A program made the translations under genes and the position numbers. Positions 31,529 through 43,400 of a stretch of DNA of 64,000 bases are shown piece after piece (the stretch's first letter is position 1; each line of letters opens with the position of its first letter). The notes under the pieces were generated by a model. That model was not told the DNA's origin. It ran no database searches and worked only from the letters and a program-made list of their open reading frames with translations. The stretch is from Adenanthera pavonina (taxonomy: Eukaryota > Streptophyta > Magnoliopsida > Fabales > Fabaceae): NCBI GenBank assembly GCA_026686845.1, contig JAIVEN010000011.1:23422501-23486500 (forward strand), written 5' to 3'.

Positions 31529-31976
31529 AATATGAATTTGCTTGCTCTATTTGATTCCCAAAGATCTCAAGTAGAGGGTGAGCGTTTTCAATTCTCTCGA
31601 GTGAGAAAACCGGCTTGGATTTTCTCAACCTCTTTTGAAACAAAGTGACCCAGCGGCCAATTTGACAAGACAGTGTTAATCACAAGGGAAGTTGACGGTA
31701 AAATATGAGAAATACGAGAGGAGTGTTGAGCATCTCTTTTAAATTGAACCTTAATATGAATTTGCTTGCTCTATTTGATTCCCAAAGATCTTGAGAAGTG
31801 GAGGGAGAGCATTTTCAATTCTCTCGAGTGAGGAAACCAACTTTGATTTTGCTCAACCTCTTTCAAAACAAAGTGTAGCGGCAATTTTGATGAGACAGAA
31901 TTAATCACAATGGAAGCTAACGGCAAAATATGAGCAATACGAGAGCATTGAGCGTCTCTCTTAAATTGAACCCTAA
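31529..31976. repeat. Tandem direct duplication, 224 bp unit
   Basis: Units 31529-31752 and 31753-31976 share long blocks, for example AATATGAATTTGCTTGCTCT, TTGATTCCCAAAGATCT, CAATTCTCTCGAGTGAG and GAGCRTCTCTYTTAAATTGAACC. They differ at scattered sites and small indels, so the duplication is not recent. It lies about 350 bp downstream of the EDD1 poly(A) signal. The minus strand is partly open in both units (for example VQFKRDAQ in each), but I recognise no protein family. Confidence 0.85.
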
Positions 31977-34159
31977 TACGTGTTTGGCTAGGTCTAAGGG
32001 TGGACATAAGGCAGGTCAAATTTATATTGTAAGCCTAAAGGTTAAGTCTAGTTTGTTAATGTGTATAAGACTTATTTTTTAGACTCAAACTTAAGTCTTT
32101 AAAATGCTTAACTTAATTTGAAGTCTATTTAAAAATCTACTAAAAGTAGATCTTCAAATAGGTTTGAGGACCTAGCCTTTATAGTCTTGAAATAGTCCTT
32201 CATAAACATTTTTTTTATAAAAGGACAATATATTAATTAGAAAAGCTTATAATTAGTCCATTGACAGTCACAAAAGGATCTAGAAAGACACGCATTATAG
32301 GAAACAAAAATGGAAATATTAAACTTGCTACAAAATAAGGGAATGTCTTCGGTAAGGCCATCGGCATAACTGCAACATGAGAAGCAAGGCTATTGTCAAA
32401 ACTTGAAATCAAGAACAAAGCTTTTCTGAGGACGGCCTGCCTTAAGGCCATCAGTATGATCATTTCTTCTCAATACCACCAACATTGTTCAAAGATAAAT
32501 TCTTCATCACATGATTATAAATAATGCGAAAAAAGTACTACATGCTATTACTATTTATAATCCATTAAAATATATTATGTATTTTGACCTCTAAAAACTT
32601 TAAACGAATTCACAAAACACAACTCATACATAAACAAAATTAACTCCAAGCTAGAGAAATAGTAATAGTCCGGTTGAGTTTTAAATCCTGATACAATTCC
32701 ATCATGTGCATATGATGCAGGAAGAACTCCGTGGACAGCTTTATCAGCCTTTATTGGACCCAAAACACAAAATAACAAATAGTAGTTGATGATTAGTGCT
32801 AATTCACAAAACACCACAATATAATGGTAAATTCATAATACTACAAATAACACTACAATATAATTATAAGCTCATAATAATACAAATAACATAATAGGCC
32901 TACCAATAGGTTAAGGCTTGGCTTATTTATTTAAGCAGGTTAGACCATGCCTTGAACGGATTAGGCTGAACGCCACTTTATAAGGGTATAGTCTATTATT
33001 GCCTCTAATGATAACGTACTTGAAAAGGTAAGGGAAAAAAATTGCAACATAGGAGAGGGACCCACCCAAGAAAAATGAAGCCTAACTTGGGCATTTCATT
33101 GGTTGATGGGGAAGGGTAAGGCGTGCTATCCATGTTGCGCCTCTTGTTTGCATATTGTGACTTTTCTAGTACGGAATTATATTTTTATATGATATATTAT
33201 ACCTTTTTTATGGGGAGTTCATGGCTGAGATGAGCCAAATTTGACCTCTTATCTAGCCCAATGAAAACTTGGACAACCCAAAATTTAGGCTAACCTGATA
33301 CCAAATATATGATTATTTATATTTAAAAATAGATTTTTTTAAAAAATAATGTTAGGATAAAAAAATAACCATTTTAAAAATTATGAATACTTATAATTAT
33401 GTATTATTTTTACATAATATTAAGTTAATAAATTAATTTAAAATTTTAAATAAAATTAGAACATTAATATCTTAAAAAGTTTTTCATGATAATCATGTAG
33501 TAAATGTATTATATAAAATACATAAAAAAAAATACATCCTACAAAATCAATTAATATACATAAAACAATAGAAAAGAAAAAATTATATATATACTTATAC
33601 CACATGTCAGATTGGGCCAATAACACTTAAGATAAAAATTAATTCAACCTAAAAATTGACCCATCTTGATTGGCTTGATAAACCAAATTGGACCAAGCCA
33701 TGTTGCACATCCTCATTTTTTCATATTAATAAGTAGCACCATGGTGGTTAGGGTCTCCTGCCACCATGAGTATGTGCAAATGAACAAGGCCTCAAAGCTC
33801 CTTTTTAATAGGGATAATGGACCTTTTGGTCCTCAAAGTTTTTCTTAATTTTCATATTGGTCCTTATAGTTTATTTTTCATCAAATAACTTCTTATAGTT
33901 TTATATCATTAAAGAGTTGGTCCCTAATATTTCAAAAATTAAATATTTTAATCCTTCTATTATCTAGGTTGTTATTAACACTGTTAAAATTAAGATGATA
34001 TGACTAACAATTAGTATACTTGGATTGGCACATAGATAATTAAGGTTAACTAGACTATATTTTTTTTTTCAAAAACACAAACATCCACTAATGATTTTAA
34101 TTTTTATTGTTATATCCCTGGTTTTTTGGAAAATAATAGTCCTATTAGTCTTATTATAA
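31977..34159. other. Intergenic region with unclassified repeat-like DNA
   Basis: At 32207-32217 a poly(T) run followed by an AT-rich segment could be the 3' end of a minus-strand retroposon. At 32640-32820 a minus-strand stretch is coding-like (see its own entry). GGCCTACCAATAGGTTAAGG near 32900 and TGGACATAAGGCAGGTCAA near 32006 have the look of transposon ends, but I could not pair them. The text around 33826-33960 (GACCTTTTGGTCCTC, TTGGTCCTTATAG, TTGGTCCCTAAT) repeats a TTGGTCC word and resembles an unclassified dispersed plant repeat. No gene is supported. Confidence 0.4.
32640..32817 (-). pseudogene. Unrecognised coding-like fragment
   Basis: The minus strand reads GPIKADKAVHGVLPASYAHD and GIVSGFKTQPDYYYFSSLE, with balanced composition unlike the surrounding AT-rich DNA. 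I do not recognise the family. It could be a captured or decayed host exon. There is no start codon, and the splice context is unclear. Confidence 0.3.
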
Positions 34160-35266
34160 ATCCCTCTATGGGTTAAAGCAATCTGAGTATATATGGTACA
34201 ATCACCTTGGTGAATATTTGCTCAAGGAAGGGTATAAGAATGATTCTATTTGTCTATGTATCTTTATGAAAAAATTCGGAAATGAATATGTTATAATTGT
34301 AGTTTATGTTGATAACATAAATATAATTAGAACTCCTGTAGAGCTCACAAAAGCTGTGAATTGCTTGAAGCAAGAATTTGAGATGAAAGATTGAAGAACA
34401 AAATTTTTCCTTGGATTACAAATTGAATATTTAAATGAAGATATTTTTATGTATCAAAAAGCATATACAAAACGGGTTTTAAAACGATTTTATATGGACA
34501 AATCACATCCTTTAAGTACTCCAATGATTGTTAGATCTTTGGATGAGGACAAAAATCCTTTTAGACCTCAAGAAAAGGGTGAAGAACTACTTGGTCCATA
34601 AGTACCATATCTTAGTACAATTGGGGCACTGATGTATCTTTCCAGTCATACACGACCAGATATATCATTTTCTGTTAACCAATTAGTAAGGTATAGTTCT
34701 TCACCAACCCAAAGGTATTAGAATGGAGTCAAACATATCCTACACTACCTAAGAGGTACTATAGATATGGGTTTATTATATTCTAACAAAACCAAGCTGG
34801 ATTTAGTTGGTTATGTAAATGTTAGATTCAAGTCTGATCCCCACAATAGTCGATCTCAAATGAGCTACTTGTTTACTTATGGTGGTATAGCTATTTCATG
34901 GTAATCCATGAAGCAAACTATTGCAGTCACATAATCTAATCATATAGAAATTGTAGCGATACATGAAGCAAGTCGAGAATGTGTTTGGTTAAGATCCATA
35001 ATCCGTCACATACAAAGCACTTATGGTCTGTCTTCTAGAACAATGATTATGACAACCATTTGTGAAGATAAGGTTGCATGTGTTTCATAGTTGAAGGAAG
35101 GATACGTCAAAGGAGACTGAACAAAGCACATCTCACCAAAATTCTTCTTTGCACACGATCTTCAGAAAAATGGAGAAATCAAAATTCAACAAGTTCGTTC
35201 CAATGATAATTTGGTAGATTTATTGACCAAATCTCTTCCTACTACAACATTTGAGAAGCTTGTTTA
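34160..35266 (+). pseudogene. Copia E reverse transcriptase end and RNase H
   Basis: Starts at SLYGLKQS, then YLLKEGYKNDSICPCIFMKK, VVYVDNI (active-site YVDD reads YVDN here), KQEFEMKD, KFFLGLQIEYL, YLSTIGALMYLSSHTRPDIS with FSVNQLVRYSSSPTQR, LHYLRGTIDMGLLYS and VDLLTKSLPTTTFEKL. Several single stops occur (near 34396, 34603, 34720, 34903 and 35119). F is inserted straight after the FEKLV block near the pol C-terminus. Confidence 0.82.
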
Positions 35267-36989
35267 TGTTAGCAAGGCTGACTTCCCAAGAGGGGGGGTG
35301 AATTGGGAAGATTGAAATTTTTCTGCACAAAGTAAAGCAAGTGAAAATATCACAGTATAATGAAAACAACGTGTAAAACAGAGCAAGTTGATAAGTAGAG
35401 ATAAGGAGAAGAAAACTCAGTGATTTATCCTGGTTCGGTCTATCCACTTGACCTACATCCAGTCCCCAAGACACCTCTTGAGATTTATCCACTATCCAGC
35501 AAGAATTTCAACGGGCTTCTTACTAAGGCCACAGTACACGAGTCTGCTCTGTTCTGAGCTCTCTCAAACTCTCTAAGCACTTTCTCTATGTGCTTCCCAA
35601 TCCCCTTGTGAATACCCCTCACAAGTAAATCTATCTTTCAGATAAAGAGTAGATTGTTTACAAATGAATAACTCTCTAGAATAGAGTAGATATGAAGGTT
35701 GAAGTACAAATAATGAAGTTGGAAGGGTAAAAGCTTTTGAGATGAAAATTCAGCAGAAATTCGGTATATACAAGTTTGATTCGTTACCCACAACTTCAAA
35801 TAATGTTATATTTATAGATTTAGATCTCAAATATCCGTTAGAGACTAAATCTATCCGTTGGGAAAGTTATCCAACGGTTACTCCGAAAAACTATCCGTTT
35901 ACCAACCGCATTTAGTGTTTCTGACATACTGAAATTCGAATTTCGGTTGGCCAACAGACGAATTTCGAGGGAACCGAAGGTTAAAGCCTCCAACGTTAAA
36001 ATGCGAAGTTCGTCTATCCATAGAGTGAAATTCGAATTTCGAAACTCATAAGGTATTTTCACAATGTGACATACGAATTTTTAAGAAGTAAGATTTTCTG
36101 TTAAGTGTGAACAGTGTTTTCAATTTGCTACAGTGCCCTCGAAATTCGAATTTTGGATGCCCAAAATTCGTCTGTCCATTGAACGTCCAAATAGGCACAG
36201 TAGTTCACTTTCTTTGAAATTCGAATTTTGACAGAGTGAAATTCGTCTGTCAGAGACCAGTTTTGAGACTTAAATCATTCTTGATCTCAGATGAACTTTA
36301 TCAAACATTCAGACGAATTTCCTCTATTTTCTCAAGTTTTGTTTTGTCTGAAATTCGAATTTTGAAAGAGTGAAATTCGAATGTCACAAAGTAGCTTTTT
36401 TTTGATTCAGATGAAAATTTGAATTTTGCTAAGTAAAAGTTCGTCTGTCAGAGAGCATTTTTCAAACTTAGTTTCTTCTTAATTTCAGATGAACTTTAGC
36501 AAAGCTTCAGACGAATTTCTTTGGTTTTCATAAATGGCATTTTGTCTGAAATTCGAATTTTGAGACTGTGAAGTTCGTCTGTCACAAAAAGGCTTCTTTC
36601 AGACTTGATTGAAGTTCGAATTTTGAATGAAAAAAATTCGTCTGACAGAGGGACACCTTTCCAGACTTAATCAGTTTTAGCTCGAAATTCGAATTTCCAA
36701 AAGCAAAGTTCGAATTTCCAACTTGACAGTTCAGTTATACTTTCAAACTTCGTCTGTTTGTGAGTATTTTCCAAATAGGTAAAGATTTAATTTCAAATCA
36801 AGGTTTAAAAATGTCTTTTTCTCAAATCAAAATCTTTTACCCAATCTAAACAAAAACTAAAGATCCTACAAAAGATCTAATAGCCAATTCACAGAAGACC
36901 TTCACTTGAAACAGCTTTGATCTCCTTTGATATCTTCAATCCAAGCTCTTGAGTGTTGGTTTGGAATCATCAAAACTCTTGATCCAACA
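35267..36989 (-). repeat. 3' LTR of element F
   Basis: Differs from 45401-47123 by single bases near 35763, 35894, 36004, 36401, 36710 and 36810. On the minus strand it starts TGTTGGATCAAG after the polypurine tract and ends GCCTTGCTAACA. Confidence 0.93.
35926..36760. repeat. Palindrome array in the F 3' LTR
   Basis: About ten near-copies of the palindrome GAAATTCGAATTTC (many end TTTTG) are spaced by tens of bases (35932, 36029, 36134, 36212 and on to 36706). Between them are TTCGTCTGTC or its complement GACAGACGAA. The same array occurs at 46060-46890 in the other LTR. The spacing is irregular and the intervening DNA is not repeated, so it is not a simple satellite. Confidence 0.85.
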
Positions 36990-37003
36990 TTCTCCCCCTT
37001 TTT
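36990..37003 (-). other. Polypurine tract of F, with two upstream copies
   Basis: Minus strand AAAAAGGGGGAGAA abuts the 3' LTR. Similar tracts lie at about 37059-37067 (GAGGGGGAG) and 37374-37385 (AAAAAGGGGGAG, inside the ORF3 C-terminal coding region). Repeated polypurine motifs before the 3' LTR are a described Sirevirus feature. Confidence 0.8.
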
Positions 37004-37274
37004 GATGATGACAAAACAACTCACAAACTGGATTAGTACTTGGGTTTGCTTACACAAGCTCCCCCTCAATATATGCATTACAGTTCATAAGATATCATTT
37101 TCAGCAAATTAAGTGAAGAGATTCAAAGCCCAAATCATTGCAACCAAAAATATAATTTACTTAAACAAATTGTTGCAATACATATTTCAATCAGTTCAGT
37201 TATACTTTCAAACAAACAATAAAACAATTTAAAACTAGATACAACAAGAAGATTCAGCCTAAGATCTAAAAACA

Positions 37275-39407
37275 TCACTTCTTCTTTGGCTTAGACTTCT
37301 TGCTGTAAGTCTTTCCTTTTCCAGATGACTCAGTAGATCTTCCAGTGTGCTTAGTCCCAGTTTGCTTTATCTTCTCCCCCTTTTTGGCTTCATCAGAAAG
37401 CCCAGCAAAGTCCATTGGAGGAGGTATCTGAGTGAGAGGAACAGCACGAAGAGGGACAGGAGCAAAAGGAATTTCTGGCTGAGCTGGTGCAGGGGGCTCA
37501 GAAGGCTCTTCATCAGAATCATCAGAGACCTCAAGCAGCTCTTGCATTTCCTGCCTGGAAAGAGCTAGCCGAGCTCTCTGTTCCTCTGACAGTCCATAAT
37601 CAGCAAGAGAAGGAGAGACTGGTGCAGGAGGAGGAAACATTTCTTCAAGCCTTCTCCTTTGAGCTAGTAGAAGGGCATTGTGAGCAATGGCAAAATAATC
37701 AATAACAGGAACAATGCTTCTTTCCTCATTACTCATGGCTGCAACCAGTCTTTCAACTTGCTCAGATTCTTGTATAGACAGAATTGAACCCTGAGCATCC
37801 TCTTGCATAGGCTCAGGAGGGCTGTTTTCTTCCAATCCATAGTCCAAGGGTGGACCAGGACTAGGTGATCTCATGGCATCAGGACTATCATTATCATGGT
37901 CAGTGGAAGCAATCTCGAAGGGACTTGGAGGCACAGGGGATGGAGACAGAGAAGGCTCAGGGATACCAGGCTGAGGTGGAACTGAAGTGGTAGGAATTGC
38001 ATTTCTAATCTCTTCATAGGCATCAGCCACCACCTTCATATTCACTGCCAACTGATGGATCTGATCTTGCAGGTGAGCAAATTTGGCATTTTGCTCATCC
38101 TTAATGCTGAGAATGAGTGTTGACAGATTGTCAAACATCTCAGTGATCTTAGTTGGCTTGGTTCGAGAGGAGGGAGTAGAAGGAGGGTGAGTGGGCCTGG
38201 ATGGAGATGGAATAGGCTGAGAAGGCTGAGGTACAGATCTGCCAGGAGCCTCAGAGGTGCCTTCTTGTTGGAGGGATGCATCGGCAATAAAGAACAAATC
38301 TTCAGATTTTTCTGTTCCCTTTCCAACCTAATGTCCTTCATCTCTTTCAATGCCCATCCTTTGCAATTCCTCTTCTTTGAAGGCCTCAGTGAGCTTCCCT
38401 TTCCCCTTTTCAATGTGCTGAATCCTAGCATGCTGCAGGATTCTTAAGATAATTGCTGCATAGGGGAGTGTGGAATCTTTCCTCTGATCCCTTGCCTTTA
38501 TCATACGCTGGAGAATGATATGCCCCATATTGATCAGCTTCCCACGTATGATGGCAGTCATCACATGAGCCTCTGCCCTTGTTATCAAATTGAAGCTGCC
38601 ACCCTTGTTGAATATGATCCTGGACACTATATAGTGCAAGATCCTTACTTGTACACTGAGGTCTGTGGGCTTCAACAGATTTATTGTGGGCCTATTCTCC
38701 CTTCTTCTGAACAAGGTGTCCAAGATAGTGCTTTCCTTGTAATATAGGAAGGGCTCACCTTCTTCATCAGCTGTGCTAGCCTCATCCATATACCCAGAGG
38801 ATGTAATGTCAACTTTTAGCCCATCTTGTCCTGGGATTTCCAACACCTCATTGAAGGTTTCATCATCAAGCCAAATGGTCCTTGATCTCAAGGTGACCTC
38901 CCATTTCCTTTTCTTGCCGTTATACTTAAGAGAGGCATACCAAGTCTTCACTACCTCATCATCATATTTTTCAGCAATTTCCAACAGATTTTTATACTTT
39001 ATCAACCATATTGCAGCATCAAAGTTATTGGATATCAGAAATTGTTCCATATTTACACAGTGAGGCTTGATTACCTTTTTGTTGGAAAACTTGGTAGTGT
39101 ACTCTTCTTGAATCTCAGGAGTGCTCCACAGTGGCAGTGTAGTCAATTCAAACTCTCCAGATTCAGTAGAAGAAGAGGAAGCTACAGCAGCAGTACCAGC
39201 CGAAGGAACTGCAGATTTTGAAGAAGAGGGCCCAGCTTTCTGAGATTCTGACTTGGAGGAGGATTTTTGACGTTTGGAAGGAGTAGCTTTACCGGGTTCG
39301 GCCTTTCTCTTGGATTTCTCTCCTTCCTTTGTAGCATATTGAGATTTGACTGTCCTCTTAGGCCGAGACCCAGCTTGTCCTGTTCCAGGAATCTTCACTC
39401 TTGCCAT
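37275..39407 (-). pseudogene. ORF3 of element F, one internal stop
   Basis: A 711-codon frame (including the stop) downstream of pol starts at the ATG at 39407 (MARVKIPGTGQAGSRPKRTV). A single in-frame TAG (38328-38330) cuts it after residue 359. The N-terminus is very basic (RKAEPGKATPSKRQK). The central globular part has FLISNNFDAAIWLIKYKNLL, TWYASLKYNGKKRKWEVTLR, NEVLEIPGQDGLKVDITSSG, ILHYIVSRIIFNKGGSFNLI and ARDQRKDSTLPYAAIILRIL. A coiled-coil-like segment is SIKDEQNAKFAHLQDQIHQL. Then comes a Pro/Ser/acidic tail and a basic end (KTYSKKSKPKKK). No signal peptide or membrane helix is visible. From memory the core resembles the putative plant transposon protein domain (Transposase_32, PF20167) seen beside retroelements. 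The function is unknown. Confidence 0.75.
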
Positions 39408-39589
39408 CTCTTGGTTGAATGATGCAGAATGTGGCTGAGAATAGATTTAAGGGATGCGAAAGGAAGTTTAATTGGTAAGAAAAGACAGTTTTTGGGCTGG
39501 AGTTAAGAGGATTGAAGAGAGAATCAGAACAGACTTGGAGGAGTTACAAATAGGGTTGCATCTGTTCTGCGGGAAACCGTCGGTTTTAA

Positions 39590-40130
39590 CGTATGTAACC
39601 GTCTGACAGACGAATTTCGAGGGGTCAAAATTCGAACTTCGGGTAGTTACAAGTTAAACCGTTCAGCTTGTCTTACTGACAGACGAATTTTCGTCTGAAA
39701 GTTCGTCTGACAGTGACTTGAAACAATCAATACATACATAATCAGATGAATTTTGCTCTGACAAAATTCGAATGTTGAAAAGAAAAACAGCTTCAACAGA
39801 CAAAACTTCAACCAATAGACGAATTAAGCATACATAGCATCATCTTTCAAGCATTCAATCATCAAGAGCATAAGTCAACAGACGAATTTTGAACTGAGAC
39901 TTCGAATTTTCAACTTTTATAAATATTGTCCAACATTCGTATGTTAAGAAGTAACAATTCGCATAACAGTGATGGACAATTATACTCTTGAAATTTCTGT
40001 TTTTGAAAATTCGAACTTTTAAGCTTCAACAGACGAATTTTGAGGTATTACCGAGACTGTTCAAGGCATAACAGGCCAAAGTTCGTCTGTTGATCAACCA
40101 AAATTCGAATGTTGACCATGTTGACTAGTT
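39590..40130. repeat. Palindrome/half-site array in the F pol-ORF3 spacer
   Basis: CAGACGAATTT, AAATTCGAA and TTCGTCTG words recur between the pol stop (40405) and the ORF3 start (39407): for example 39602, 39629, 39680, 39699, 39763, 39879 and 40028-40120. The same words as in the LTRs appear in this internal noncoding segment. Confidence 0.8.
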
Positions 40131-40404
40131 CGAAAACACAGATTATCAACGAAATTCATCTAGCAATCAAACATCATACAAATTTCAGCTTTAAAAAAAC
40201 TTTCAGAATGGATCCAGACCTTAGAATAATTATCATTCACTTTACTTTCTGGTTGTTCCAATCTGGAGTGCTCCAATCTTTCAAACTTTTAGCCATTGAT
40301 TTTCACAAGGAGCACCTGCAACTATATTGAAACATACTCCGATGCTCAAGTTAGAATAAATTCTAATATTAAAAATTCTGAAGACATAATTGCACAGAAA
40401 TGAC

Positions 40405-43400
40405 TTACAATTCATTGGGATTTACCATTCCCAACTCTCTCCTTATTTTGCAATGCCTGTCTTCTGGTAGAGGTTTGGTTAGTATGTCAGCTAGTTGATC
40501 CTCTGTTGGGATGTATTCCAGCTTAACTTCTTCTTTCAGAACATGATCCCTTATGAAGTGGTGTCTAACCTCAATATGTTTCGTCCTTGAGTGCATGACA
40601 GGATTCTTAGTGATGTTTATGGCACTTTGATTATCACACATGATGGGTATCTCTTTCATTTTAACCTCAAGATCTTCAAGCTGCTGCTTCATCCAGATGA
40701 CTTGGGCACAACAGCTTCCAGCTGCAACATACTCAGCTTCTGCAGTGGATAGAGCTACACTGTTTTGCTTTTTGCTGAACCATGAAACCAGGGATCCTCC
40801 AAGAAACTGACAAGTTCCACTTGTGCTTTTTCTGTCAGTTTTGGATCCTGCAAAGTCAGCATCAGTGTATCCTTTGAGATCTTCTCCATTGTCTTTTGGA
40901 TACCAAAGACCCATATGTGATGTTCCGATTAGATATCTGAAAATTCTTTTCACAGCTGTTGCATGGGTTTCTTTGGGGCATGATTGGAACCTTGCACACA
41001 TGCAGACACTGAACATAATGTCAGGTCTGCTGGCAGTTAGGTACAGCAGGGATCCAATCATTCTTCTGTATTGAGTAATGTCAAACATTTTCCCATTTTC
41101 ATCCATGTCCAGTTTGGTTCTAGTGGCCATAGGTGTTCCCATTGGCTTGGCATTCTCCATTCCAAACTTCTTTAATAGCTCTTTTAGATACTTGGATTGA
41201 CTGAGAAAGATACCATCATTAAGCTGTCTGATTTGCAATCCAAGGAAAAAATTGAGTTCACCCATCATAGACATCTCGAATTCTCCCTGCATTAACTTAG
41301 AAAATTCCTTGCAAAGAGTTTCATTAGTAGCACCGAAAATAATATCATCAACATAGATTTGGACAATTAGTAAATCTTTATTCTCTTTCTTAGTAAATAG
41401 AGTTGTGTCAACTTTGCCTCTGTTAAACCCTTTTTTTTGTCAGAAAGTTGCTCAATCTTTCATACCATGCTCTAGGGGCTTGTTTTAATCCATAAAGAGC
41501 TTTCTTCAGTTTATAGACATGGTTTGGTTTTGTAGAATCCTCAAAGCCTGGAGGTTGATCTACATAAACCTCTTCCATGATATATCCATTCAGAAAGGCA
41601 CTTTTTACATCCATTTGATATAGCAAAATATTTTTCATGCATGCATAAGCTAGTAGAATCCTTATAGCTTCTAATCTGGCTACTGGTGCAAAGGTTTCTT
41701 CAAAATCAATACCTTCTTCTTGATTATACCCTTTAGCAACTAATCTAGCTTTATTTCTGATTATAGTTCCAGATTCATCAAGTTTGTTTCTGAAAACCCA
41801 TTTGGTACCAATAACAGGATGATTTTTTGGTCTTGGAACTAAATCCCAAACTTGATTTCTTTCAAACTGATTTAGTTCATCTTGCATTGCCAAAATCCAG
41901 TAATCATCAGTTAAGGCTTCTTCAGCACATTTGGGTTCAATTTGAGAAATGAAAGCACAATTTAGCATTTGATCCCTTAACTGTTTTCTGGTTTTGACTC
42001 TCTCTTGAACATCTCCTATCACTTGATCAACAGGATGATTTCTTTGATATCTCCAAGCTCTAGGGAGTTCTTGAGATGTTTCTTCATTATTTTCTTCATC
42101 AAACTCTTGCTCCTGGATATCTTCCTCTATGTTAACAGATTCAGATATCTTTGGAGGTTCAGTTCTACTTTTATCAGATATGCCCAGTTTTTCAAAATTG
42201 AAAGCAAGATCATCCTCATTGGTAACATGTTTTGAAACAGTTTCATTTTCAATGAAAACCACATGCACAGATTCCTCTACCACATTTGATCTTTTATTAT
42301 AAACTCTATATGCCTTACTCCTACTAGAGTAGCCAAGAAATATACCTTCATCTGATTTGGCATCAAATTTACCTAGGTTTTCTTTGCCATTGTTGTGAAT
42401 GAAGCATTTGCATCCGAACACATGGAGATGGGACAGATTTGGCTTTCTCCCCTTGTACAGCTCGTATGGAGTCTTTCCTAGGATGGGTCTGATGTATGCT
42501 CTGTTGATGATGTAACTAGCTGTGTTCACTGCATCAGCCCAAAATACTTGAGAAAGTTCCTTCTCATTCAGCATAGCTCTGGCCATCTCCCCAATAGTTC
42601 TGTTCTTCCTTTCTACTACTCCATTTTGTTGAGGAGTCCTAGGAGCAGAGAAGTTGTGGTCAATTCCATGCTCACTGCAGTACTCCAGGAAGTATGCATT
42701 TTCGAATTCTCCTCCATGATCTGATCTGATGGACACAATAGAAATACCTTTCTCATTTTGCACTTTCTTGGCTAAGGTTACAAATGCATCAAAGGTATCA
42801 CTTTTAGAAGAAAGAAATAATGTCCAAGTAAATCTAGAATAATCATCAACAATAACAAGCACATACAGATTGCCACCTAGACTCTTTACCCTTGATGGTC
42901 CAATTAAGTCCATATGCAACAATTCAAGTGGTCTTGTTGTGGTAACTGTGTTTTTGGATTTGAAGGATGATTTAGTTTGTTTTCCTTTTAAGCATGCATC
43001 ACATTCTTTATCCTTTTCAAAAGATAATTTTGGAAAACCAGTAACTAGTTCATTTTTAACCAGTTTAGACAATTGATTCATATTGACATGAGCCAATCTC
43101 CTATGCCATAGCCAACTATCATTATCTTTACTGATTAAGCATACAGAATCTAGAGGAGAAAGTTCATCAAGATCAACAGTATAGCAGTTACCATCCCTTT
43201 GAGCCTTGAGGATTACTCTGTGATCACTTTTTCTAATGACCAGGTAAAACTTTGAGTCAAACAGCACCCAGTTTCCTTTGTCACAAGTCTGACTCACACT
43301 TAGTAAGTTGTGGTTGAGGCCAATCACAAACAGCACTTCTTTAATGGATGTTTCAGGATTTTTGCCCACAATGCCAATGCCAACAATTTTACCATATTGA

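Noticed and set aside
35926..36760. CRISPR-like array
   Set aside because: Repeats are short palindromes at irregular spacing inside a plant LTR, with no constant spacer length and no cas genes.
37275..39407. ORF3 as an envelope-like protein
   Set aside because: No signal peptide or hydrophobic segment of membrane-spanning length in either copy. The ends are strongly basic.
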